Below, in pieces: positions 34,288-41,133 of a stretch of 41,133 nucleotides of DNA. Origin of the DNA: an uncultured Bacteroidaceae bacterium (GTDB taxonomy: Bacteria > Bacteroidota > Bacteroidia > Bacteroidales > Bacteroidaceae); the NCBI GenBank assembly GCA_904502185.1, contig CAJGDX010000007.1, positions 1-41,133 of the forward strand, given 5' to 3'. The position numbers and the translations under genes are program-made. The notes under the pieces are model-generated. The model was not told the DNA's origin, did no database searches, and saw only the letters and a list, made by a program, of their open reading frames with translations. Every line of letters starts with the position of its first letter. The stretch's first letter is position 1.

Positions 34288-36141
34288 TTATTCCTCCATT
34301 ATTTTTGTGAATGCCTCCACCAGATTTGCTACTGTGAATGGCTGTCCTTTGACTTCGTTATATTGGTAGGGGTTGAAGCCGTCTATCTTCATGCGCAGGA
34401 AGGCAGCAAACTGTCCGAGGTTCTGCTCGGCAATGACAACCTTCTTGTAGCGGCGCATCACCTCTTCGGTGTTGCGTGGCAGGGGATTGATGTATGTGAA
34501 GTGTGCGTGAGCAACCTTCTTGCCCTGCTTGTTGAGCTCTTCTGCAGCCTCGCGCAAGTGGCCGTATGTGCCACCGAAGCCTACGATGAGCAGGTCGGCA
34601 TCCTCTGCACCGTAAACCTCCACATTGGGGATGTCGTCGGCAATGCGGTCAACCTTTTCTGCACGCAGTTTCACCATAAGCTCGTGGTTGTCGGGGGCTG
34701 TGGAGATGGCTCCTGTGGCGTTGCTCTTCTCAAGTCCTCCAATGCGGTGCATGAATCCGGGTGTGCCGGGTACAGCCCAGTAACGTGCGCCATTTTCGGG
34801 GTTACGCATGTAGGGAGTCCAGCCCTCTGCCATGCTTTCACTTACAAACTGGGGTTTAATATCGGCAAACTCCTCTACATTGGGAAGTTTCCATGCTGCC
34901 GAACCATTGGCAATGAAAGCATCTGTAAGAAGTACAATGGGAGTCATGTGCTCAACTGCAATCTTGCAGGCATTGTATGCTGCGTCGAAGCAGTCGGTGG
35001 GTGATGTTGCTGCAATTACGGGGATGGGACTTTCGCCGTTGCGTCCGAAGAGAGCCTGCAACAGGTCGGTCTGCTCCGATTTTGTGGGTAGTCCGGTTGA
35101 GGGGCCTCCGCGCTGTACGTTGATGATGACGAGCGGCAATTCGGTGATTACTGCAAGGTTAATTGCTTCGCTCTTAAGGCAGACACCGGGGCCCGATGTT
35201 GATGTGCAGGCCAATGCTCCAGCGTATGCTGCGCCGACTGCCGATGCGCATCCTGCAATCTCGTCCTCGGCCTGCATGGTGATGACACCCATTGACTTGT
35301 GTTTTGCAAGTTCGTGCAGAATGTCGGTTGCAGGAGTGATGGGGTATGAGCCAAGGAAAAGCTTCAATCCAGCCTTTTCGGCTGCTGCCATAAGTCCGTA
35401 AGCTGTGGCTTTGTTTCCGTTGATGTCCATGTAAAGGCCTTTTGCCTTTTCACCCTTGCTCTCTATGCGATAGGTGTGGGCGATGGATGCGTGGGTGTTG
35501 TGTCCGAAATTGTATCCGTCGTTAAGCACCTTGATGTTTGCTTCTGCAATCTCGGGCTTCTTGGCGAATTTATTTCTTATCATAGCCTCGGCGAGTTTCA
35601 GGTCGCGGTCGAAAATCCAGCATACGATACCCAATGCAAGCATGTTCTTGCAACGTAGCATGCTCTTGTTGTCGAGTCCGCTCTCCTTAAGGCTTTCAAT
35701 GCACATTGAAGAGATGGGGCAGCTGATAATGTCATTCTTGATGCCGAGCTCCTCAATGGGGTTGTCTGTCTTGAATTCAGCCTTTTCGAGGTCTTTTGCT
35801 CCGAAAGAGTCGGAGTCAATGATTATTGCGCCTGTAGGCTTGCAATATTTATACTGTGTCTTCAGTGCAGCGGGGTTCATTGCTACCAGTACGTCGCATG
35901 CGTCACCGGGGGTCAATACTTTGTCGGCGCCGATGTGTACCTGAAAACCGGAAACTCCTGTAAGCACTCCTTGCGGGGCGCGGATGTCTGCCGGATAGTC
36001 GGGGAATGTACAGATGTCATTTCCTACCGTTGCCGAGATTGTGGAAAAGATGTTTCCCGCCAGCTGCATACCGTCGCCGGAGTCACCCGAGAATCTGACG
36101 ATAACCTGGTCGAGGTCTTTGATTGTTGTCTGTTCTGCCAT
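34288..36141 (-). CDS. korA: 2-oxoacid:ferredoxin oxidoreductase, fused gamma-alpha subunit (KorA type)
   Basis: Partner of KorB. The 617 residues comprise an N-terminal gamma domain (about 10-205, VRFSGDSGDGMQLAGNIF, the CoA-side domain) fused to the alpha domain (from about 235), with the YPITP motif (266-270) that contacts the thiamine ring and TSTSGPGVCLKSEA further on. The fused gamma-alpha form with a separate beta is the KorAB architecture used for 2-oxoglutarate in many Bacteroidetes. No small ferredoxin-like korD gene is present on either side. Divergent from purL over 298 bases. Confidence 0.93.
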   Translation of the reverse strand: MAEQTTIKDLDQVIVRFSGDSGDGMQLAGNIFSTISATVGNDICTFPDYPADIRAPQGVLTGVSGFQVHIGADKVLTPGDACDVLVAMNPAALKTQYKYCKPTGAIIIDSDSFGAKDLEKAEFKTDNPIEELGIKNDIISCPISSMCIESLKESGLDNKSMLRCKNMLALGIVCWIFDRDLKLAEAMIRNKFAKKPEIAEANIKVLNDGYNFGHNTHASIAHTYRIESKGEKAKGLYMDINGNKATAYGLMAAAEKAGLKLFLGSYPITPATDILHELAKHKSMGVITMQAEDEIAGCASAVGAAYAGALACTSTSGPGVCLKSEAINLAVITELPLVIINVQRGGPSTGLPTKSEQTDLLQALFGRNGESPIPVIAATSPTDCFDAAYNACKIAVEHMTPIVLLTDAFIANGSAAWKLPNVEEFADIKPQFVSESMAEGWTPYMRNPENGARYWAVPGTPGFMHRIGGLEKSNATGAISTAPDNHELMVKLRAEKVDRIADDIPNVEVYGAEDADLLIVGFGGTYGHLREAAEELNKQGKKVAHAHFTYINPLPRNTEEVMRRYKKVVIAEQNLGQFAAFLRMKIDGFNPYQYNEVKGQPFTVANLVEAFTKIMEE

Positions 36142-36355
36142 GATTTATTATGGTCAAGTGAATAATATTAAAATCTTTGTAGCATACAAAACGCAATGGT
36201 GTATGCGCCCCAAATTTCGCAAACATTTACGAAATGAAAAAATATTTGGGCAAATTTTTCCTTTTGTAATCCAAAATAATGAAGTTTGTATATAAGTTAT
36301 TGCTTTGTACGGCAATTCTGTTGTCGCTCTATGGCGAAATTTCATTTTTTCTGAT

Positions 36356-36374
36356 TATATTTGCATGCAAATAT
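36356..36374 (+). promoter_or_regulatory. purL promoter -7 box overlapped by a perfect 18-base palindrome
   Basis: TATATTTG (36356-36363) fits TAnnTTTG, 76 bases before the purL ATG. It is overlapped by ATATTTGCATGCAAATAT (36357-36374), a perfect palindrome. This is a good candidate operator for a dimeric repressor, which would block the promoter directly. No -33 TTG is clear. Confidence 0.5.
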
Positions 36375-36439
36375 TGTCCGCAAGCAATTTGTGGTTTAAG
36401 TTTGAAAATATTTACAAAACATAAGATAAACATTACAAG

Positions 36440-39400
36440 ATGGTTTACTTCTTTTCAACCTCAGGCAATGGCATTATAGCTACTGCCACAGAAAATCTTT
36501 TAAGCAAGGAAGATATCGAGAAATTGTGCTGGTTGTACAGCGGAGCAACTCCGGTGGATGCTGAAAGCGTAGAGGGATATTTCGTAGGTCCCCGCCGCGA
36601 AATGATTACCCCCTGGAGTACCAATGCTGTGGAAATTACTCAGAATATGGGTATCGAAGGTGTACAGCGCATCGAGGAGTATTTTTCTGTTGCCGATGAA
36701 AATGCAGAGTATGACCCCATGCTCCAGCGTCTTTACAAAGGCCTCGGACAGGATGTGTTCAACGTAGACATCGCTCCCAAGCCCATTGAGTTTATCGAAG
36801 ACCTCGAAAGTTACAACGAACAGGAGGGTCTTGCTCTCTCAACCGAGGAGATCGAATACCTTCACAAGGTAGAAGGCGAGCTTGGCCGCAAACTTACCGA
36901 CTCCGAGGTGTTCGGCTTTGCACAGATAAACTCAGAACATTGTCGTCACAAAATCTTCGGTGGCACATTCATCATCGATGGCGAGGAGATGCCCTCATCG
37001 CTCTTCCAGATGATTAAACGTACCACACAGGAGAATCCCAATAAGATAATCTCTGCATACAAGGACAACGTAGCTTTTGCACAGGGTCCCGTAGTCGAGC
37101 AGTTTGCACCTGCCGACCACTCAATGCCCGACTATTTTGTTATCAAGGACATTGAGACAGTTATATCATTGAAGGCAGAGACACACAACTTCCCCACAAC
37201 AGTCGAGCCCTTCAACGGTGCATCTACCGGTACCGGTGGTGAAATCCGCGACCGTATGGGCGGTGGTAAAGGTTCATGGCCCATTGCCGGAACAGCCGTG
37301 TATATGACATCTTATCCCCGTACTTACGATGATCGCAAGTGGGAGGATATGTTGCCCGTACGCAAATGGCTCTATCAGACTCCCGAGCAGATACTTATCA
37401 AGGCATCAAACGGTGCTTCAGACTTTGGAAACAAGTTTGGTCAGCCGCTGATCTGTGGTTCGGTGCTTACATTCGAACACAAGGAAAATGAAGAGACATA
37501 CGGATACGACAAGGTGATAATGCTTGCCGGTGGTGTAGGATACGGCACACGTCGCGACTGCCTCAAAGGTGCTCCCGAAAAGGGTAACAAGGTTATTGTG
37601 ATGGGTGGTGACAACTACCGCATCGGTCTTGGTGGCGGTTCAGTGTCGTCGGTTGACACAGGTCGTTACTCTTCGGGTATCGAGCTTAATGCTGTTCAGC
37701 GTGCCAACGCCGAAATGCAGAAACGCGCCTACAACGTTGTGCGTGCACTCTGCGAGGATGAAACCAACCCCGTAGTATCTATCCACGACCATGGTTCGGC
37801 AGGACACGTAAACTGCCTTTCAGAGCTTGTGGAGGAGTGCGGAGGTCTCATCGATATGAGCAAACTTCCCGTAGGTGACAAGACCCTCTCGGCAAAAGAG
37901 ATTATCGCCAATGAATCTCAAGAGCGTATGGGATTGCTCATCAAGGAGGATGCTATCGAATATGTTAAGCGAGTGGCTGAGCGTGAGCGCGCTCCCATGT
38001 ATGTGGTAGGTGAAACAACCGGCGATGCACGCTTCGCATTTGAGCAGGCAGACGGCAAACGTCCCTTCGACCTCTCTGTAAGCCAGATGTTCGGTTCTTC
38101 ACCCAAGACATATATGGTTGACAAGACCAAAGAGCGTCACTATAAGGATGTAGAATATAATACAGAAGATATAAACGACTACCTCGTAAATGTACTTCGT
38201 CTCGAGGCTGTTGCTTGTAAGGATTGGTTGACAAACAAGGTTGACCGTTCTGTGACAGGACGCATTGCACGTCAGCAGTGTCAGGGTGAGATACAGCTCC
38301 CCTTGAGTGACTGTGGTGTAGTAACTCTCGACTTCAAAGGCAATAAAGGTATTGCAACATCAATCGGTCATGCACCTCAGGCCGGTCTTGCCGACCCCGC
38401 CAAGGGTTCAGTGCTTGCCGTTTCAGAGGCTCTTACAAACATTGTACTTGCGCCTCTCGCCGATGGTCTTGAGTCAATTTCGCTCAGCGCCAACTGGATG
38501 TGGCCATGCCGTTCGCAGGAGGGTGAGGATGCGCGTCTCTACAAGGGCGTGAAGGCACTTTCCGATTTCTGCTGCGACCTTCATATCAATGTTCCCACAG
38601 GTAAGGACTCTCTGTCAATGACACAGAAGTATCCCGACGGAACAAAAGTAATCAGCCCGGGAACAGTTATCGTATCTGCCGGTGGTGAGGTTTCTGATGT
38701 ACGCAAGGTTGTTTCTCCCGTGATGGTAAACAACGTGAAGAGTTCATTCTACCATGTTGACTTCAGCTTTGACGCACTTCGTCTGGGTGGCTCGGCATTT
38801 GCACAGACAATGAACTGCATCGGCGACGATGTACCCACCGTACAGAATCCCGAATATTTCGCTGCAGCCTTCAATGCAGTGCAGATGTTGGTGAACGAGG
38901 GTGTAATCCTTGCCGGTCACGACATTTCTGCCGGAGGTCTTATAACCACTCTTCTCGAAATGTGCTTCGCTAATGTCGAAGGAGGTATGGAGATAGATTT
39001 CAGCGGCATTGCCGAGACTGACATCGTGAAACTGCTCTTTGCCGAGAACCCCGGTCTTGTAATTCAGGTGGCAGATGCCGACAAGGCAAAAATGGAGTCT
39101 ATCTTCGAGGAGGCAGGCGTATGCTTCATGAAGATTGGTGTTCCTTCAAAGAAACGTCAGATTGCTGTTGCGCATAACAAGCGTACACGTCTGTTCGATA
39201 TTGATTATATGCGTGACGTATGGTTCGACAGTTCATATCTGATGGATCGCAAGCAGAGCTTCAACGGCTGTGCCGACGAGAGATTGCAGAACTACAAGAA
39301 CCAGCCCCTGCGCTATCGCTTTGCTCCCGAGTTCACCGGTATGTTGTCTAAATACGGAATCGATGCCAGCCGCCGCGAAAAATCAGGCGTACGTGCAGCT

Positions 39401-40141
39401 ATCATCCGCGAGAAGGGAACAAACGGCGAGCGTGAGATGGCCTACGCAATGTATCTTGCAGGCTTCGATGTTAAGGACGTTACAATGACCGACCTCATCA
39501 GCGGACGTGAGACACTCGACGAAGTTAACTTCATCGTATTCTGCGGTGGATTCTCTAACTCCGACGTACTCGGCTCGGCTAAAGGATGGGCAGGAGGATT
39601 CCTCTTCAACCCCAAGGCTAAGGCTGCACTCGATCGCTTCTATGCTCGCGAAGATACTCTCTCGCTCGGTATCTGTAATGGTTGCCAGTTGATGATGGAG
39701 CTCAACCTCATCAACCCCGAATTCGAGGAGAGAGGATATATGCGTCACAACAATTCACATAAGTTTGAGTCTACATTCGTTGGTGTGAATGTGCCTGCTA
39801 ACAACTCAGTACTCTTCGGTTCACTTTCAGGTAGCCGTCTGGGTGTTTGGGTTGCTCACGGTGAGGGACGCTTCGACCTTCCCTATGCTCAGGATAAGTA
39901 TAATATTGTTGCACAGTACTCATACGAGGGTTATCCCGGTAACCCCAACGGTTCGGACTACAATGTGGCTGCTCTTGCAAGTGCCAACGGACGTCACGTT
40001 GCAATGATGCCTCACCCCGAACGTGCAATCTTCCCCTGGCAGTGTGCAAACTATCCCGCCGACAGACTCGCCGAGGATGTTACACCCTGGATTGAGATTT
40101 TCCGCAACGCATACAATTGGGTTGCCGACAAGACCAAGTAA
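36440..40141 (+). CDS. purL: Phosphoribosylformylglycinamidine synthase (single-chain PurL)
   Basis: Fourth step of de novo purine synthesis: FGAR plus glutamine and ATP gives FGAM. At 1233 residues it is the long form that fuses the synthetase and the glutaminase, as in gammaproteobacteria and Bacteroidetes, rather than the PurLQS form. Synthetase motifs include SEHCRHKIFGG, KAETHNFPTTVEPF and GASTGTGGEIRDRM near the N-terminal third. The C-terminal glutaminase has the nucleophile Cys1079 (LGICNGCQLMMEL) and His1192/Glu1194 (MMPHPERAIFPW). A single gene with its own promoter and a following hairpin. Confidence 0.98.
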   Translation: MVYFFSTSGNGIIATATENLLSKEDIEKLCWLYSGATPVDAESVEGYFVGPRREMITPWSTNAVEITQNMGIEGVQRIEEYFSVADENAEYDPMLQRLYKGLGQDVFNVDIAPKPIEFIEDLESYNEQEGLALSTEEIEYLHKVEGELGRKLTDSEVFGFAQINSEHCRHKIFGGTFIIDGEEMPSSLFQMIKRTTQENPNKIISAYKDNVAFAQGPVVEQFAPADHSMPDYFVIKDIETVISLKAETHNFPTTVEPFNGASTGTGGEIRDRMGGGKGSWPIAGTAVYMTSYPRTYDDRKWEDMLPVRKWLYQTPEQILIKASNGASDFGNKFGQPLICGSVLTFEHKENEETYGYDKVIMLAGGVGYGTRRDCLKGAPEKGNKVIVMGGDNYRIGLGGGSVSSVDTGRYSSGIELNAVQRANAEMQKRAYNVVRALCEDETNPVVSIHDHGSAGHVNCLSELVEECGGLIDMSKLPVGDKTLSAKEIIANESQERMGLLIKEDAIEYVKRVAERERAPMYVVGETTGDARFAFEQADGKRPFDLSVSQMFGSSPKTYMVDKTKERHYKDVEYNTEDINDYLVNVLRLEAVACKDWLTNKVDRSVTGRIARQQCQGEIQLPLSDCGVVTLDFKGNKGIATSIGHAPQAGLADPAKGSVLAVSEALTNIVLAPLADGLESISLSANWMWPCRSQEGEDARLYKGVKALSDFCCDLHINVPTGKDSLSMTQKYPDGTKVISPGTVIVSAGGEVSDVRKVVSPVMVNNVKSSFYHVDFSFDALRLGGSAFAQTMNCIGDDVPTVQNPEYFAAAFNAVQMLVNEGVILAGHDISAGGLITTLLEMCFANVEGGMEIDFSGIAETDIVKLLFAENPGLVIQVADADKAKMESIFEEAGVCFMKIGVPSKKRQIAVAHNKRTRLFDIDYMRDVWFDSSYLMDRKQSFNGCADERLQNYKNQPLRYRFAPEFTGMLSKYGIDASRREKSGVRAAIIREKGTNGEREMAYAMYLAGFDVKDVTMTDLISGRETLDEVNFIVFCGGFSNSDVLGSAKGWAGGFLFNPKAKAALDRFYAREDTLSLGICNGCQLMMELNLINPEFEERGYMRHNNSHKFESTFVGVNVPANNSVLFGSLSGSRLGVWVAHGEGRFDLPYAQDKYNIVAQYSYEGYPGNPNGSDYNVAALASANGRHVAMMPHPERAIFPWQCANYPADRLAEDVTPWIEIFRNAYNWVADKTK

Positions 40142-40164
40142 TCAATAAATCTGATAAATTTAAT

Positions 40165-40196
40165 ATAAGGCTGCACTCTTTCGGGTGCAGCCTTAT
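40165..40196 (+). terminator. purL terminator
   Basis: A 12-base stem (ATAAGGCTGCAC, 40165-40176, with 40185-40196) with an eight-base loop, 23 bases past the purL stop. The following T-run is short, so some read-through into the transporter genes is possible. Confidence 0.65.
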
Positions 40197-40206
40197 GGTT
40201 AAAATA

Positions 40207-40752
40207 ATGAACAACGTATCGCTTGTTAAACTATTTACGACCTTCTCCAAGATAGGACTGTTTACCATCGGTGGAGGTTATGCAATGATTCCTCTCATCG
40301 AACGTGACGTTGTCGAGCGCAATGGATGGGTGGGGAAAGAGGAGTTTGTCGACCTTTTGGCTGTCGCTCAATCTTCGCCCGGTGTCTTTGCCGTTAACAT
40401 TGCAATATTCATAGGCACTAAGCTTCGCGGTGTGCGTGGTGCAGTTGCTGCGTCGCTGGGCAGTATGATGCCCTCTGTTGTGTGTATTCTGCTCATCGCT
40501 CTTTTCTTCCATAATTTCCGTCACTACAAGGTGGTGGAGAATATCTTCTGGGGGTTGCGTCCGGCAGTTGTAGCTCTGATTGCGGCTCCTGTGTTCTCGG
40601 TGGCACGTTCGGCTAAAATCACCCGTACGACAGTGTGGATACCCATATTGTCGGCATTGTTGATAGTGGCCTTTGGGGTTTCACCTATTTATATAATATT
40701 GGCCGCAGGAGTAGGCGGGTTTGTTTACGGAAAAATTAAGGGTAGGGTATGA
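40207..40752 (+). CDS. Chromate transporter family (CHR) half-protein, first of a pair
   Basis: Inner-membrane protein of the CHR family. The family is named for chromate efflux, but most members, including those of gut Bacteroidetes, have no tested substrate. From the ATG at 40207 it is 181 residues; an ATG at 40195 lies in the terminator stem and is less likely. The family pattern is clear: FSKIGLFTIGGGYAMIPLIERDVVERNGWV, AVAQSSPGVFAVNIAIFIG, and the LRPAVVALI segment, with about five hydrophobic helices. It overlaps the next gene by four bases (ATGA), so the two short-chain proteins probably assemble as a heterodimer. Confidence 0.9.
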   Translation: MNNVSLVKLFTTFSKIGLFTIGGGYAMIPLIERDVVERNGWVGKEEFVDLLAVAQSSPGVFAVNIAIFIGTKLRGVRGAVAASLGSMMPSVVCILLIALFFHNFRHYKVVENIFWGLRPAVVALIAAPVFSVARSAKITRTTVWIPILSALLIVAFGVSPIYIILAAGVGGFVYGKIKGRV

Positions 40753-41133
40753 TGCTGTTGATTGAACTTTTTGTAACCTTTTTCAAGATAGGCCTTTTCA
40801 GCTTTGGTGGTGGCTATGGTATGCTTTCCGTTATTCAGGGTGAGGTTGTTACGCGTTACGGATGGCTTTCCATGTCCGAGTTTACCGACATTGTAGCCAT
40901 CAGTCAGATGACCCCAGGTCCCATAGGCATAAACTCGGCAACATACGTTGGATATACAGCCATGAACAATGCTTACGGCTCGTTACCCCTTGCGGTGGCA
41001 GGCTCGTTGGTGGCGTCGTTGGCAGTGATGCTCCCGTCGCTGGTGCTGATGCTTGTAATCAGTCGCTACCTTATGAAATATAGCAAGAGTGCAGGAGTGA
41101 ATGCAGTTTTTCGTATTCTGCGTCCTGCTGTAG
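40749..41133 (+). CDS. Chromate transporter family (CHR) half-protein, second of a pair (partial)
   Basis: Partner of the preceding half-protein; 128 codons are visible before the window ends. It begins MMLLIELFVTFFKIGLFSFGGGYGMLSVIQGEVV and repeats the CHR pattern, with WLSMSEFTDIVAISQMTPGPIGINSATYVG and a final FRILRPAV. It differs from the first half by MTPGPIG in place of SSPGVFA, so the two halves are not interchangeable copies. The start is one of two adjacent ATGs (40749 or 40752). Confidence 0.9.
   Translation, partial: MMLLIELFVTFFKIGLFSFGGGYGMLSVIQGEVVTRYGWLSMSEFTDIVAISQMTPGPIGINSATYVGYTAMNNAYGSLPLAVAGSLVASLAVMLPSLVLMLVISRYLMKYSKSAGVNAVFRILRPAV

Noticed and set aside
34216..35004. 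Plus-strand frame of 262 codons across korA/korB
   Set aside because: Antisense shadow of two intact oxidoreductase subunits; Val/Cys/His-rich with no family resemblance.
1..41133. Mobile elements, CRISPR, tRNA or rRNA genes
   Set aside because: No transposase or integrase motifs, no regularly spaced repeats and no tRNA T-arm signatures were seen in any of the gaps between genes.

Overview
The window is a stretch of a Bacteroidales chromosome (Bacteroides/Prevotella-like; I would not name a genus). The support is: secreted BspA-type leucine-rich proteins with a degenerate C-terminal sorting-like domain; outer-membrane beta-barrels and lipoproteins of Bacteroidetes type; a pdxJ-exbB-exbD-tonB block divergent from nadK; class II (B12-dependent) ribonucleotide reductase beside dnaA; the single-chain 1233-residue PurL; and promoter -7 boxes of the Bacteroidetes form TAnnTTTG, in several cases with TTG/TTTG exactly 20 bases upstream. 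No rRNA, tRNA, CRISPR array, transposase, integrase or phage gene was found.

Layout. 1-3.0 kb: two tandem BspA-like surface proteins, the first cut by the window edge. 3.2-4.6 kb: ndk and a secreted M23/LysM peptidase. 4.8-11.0 kb: a long minus-strand gene train, pdxJ, exbB, exbD, tonB, a DJ-1/PfpI protein, ispD, recG, divergent from nadK (11.2-12.0 kb). 12.0-14.3 kb: priA, convergent with nadK. 14.4-19.0 kb: a phosphate-starvation operon (OprO/P-like porin, pstS, pstC, pstA, pstB), divergent from a PhoB/PhoR-like two-component pair (19.3-21.3 kb). 21.5-23.0 kb: a small outer-membrane barrel and an EEP-fold lipoprotein. 23.2-25.5 kb: acpP-fabF-rnc. 25.5-26.1 kb: AT-rich dnaA upstream region, then dnaA; a 654-base gap; nrdJ; folB. 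31.3-33.2 kb: a GH29 alpha-L-fucosidase lipoprotein. 33.3-36.1 kb: korA-korB 2-oxoacid:ferredoxin oxidoreductase, divergent from purL (36.4-40.1 kb). 40.2 kb to the end: a pair of chromate-transporter-family half-proteins, the second cut by the window edge.

How the genes fit together. The porin, binding lipoprotein and ABC transporter form one outer-to-inner-membrane phosphate uptake route, and the divergent sensor/regulator pair is the obvious controller. A TGAAAC direct repeat with an 11-base period lies where a PhoB-type activator would replace the -33 element. No phoU follows pstB. ExbB/ExbD/TonB energise outer-membrane transport. acpP, fabF and rnc form the usual fatty-acid/RNase III operon.

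I did not find a clearly new defence, mobile or biosynthetic system; this is mostly core genome. The less explained parts are regulatory: the Pho intergenic region, an 18-base perfect palindrome on the purL promoter, the dnaA upstream region with DnaA-box-like sites and a terminator-like hairpin, and the long nrdJ leader with an antisense small ORF. Several start codons are set here downstream of the longest open frame (priA, pstB, pstA, pstS, the sensor kinase, fabF, the EEP lipoprotein, folB, the fucosidase); nrdJ and rnc use GTG and the M23 peptidase uses TTG.
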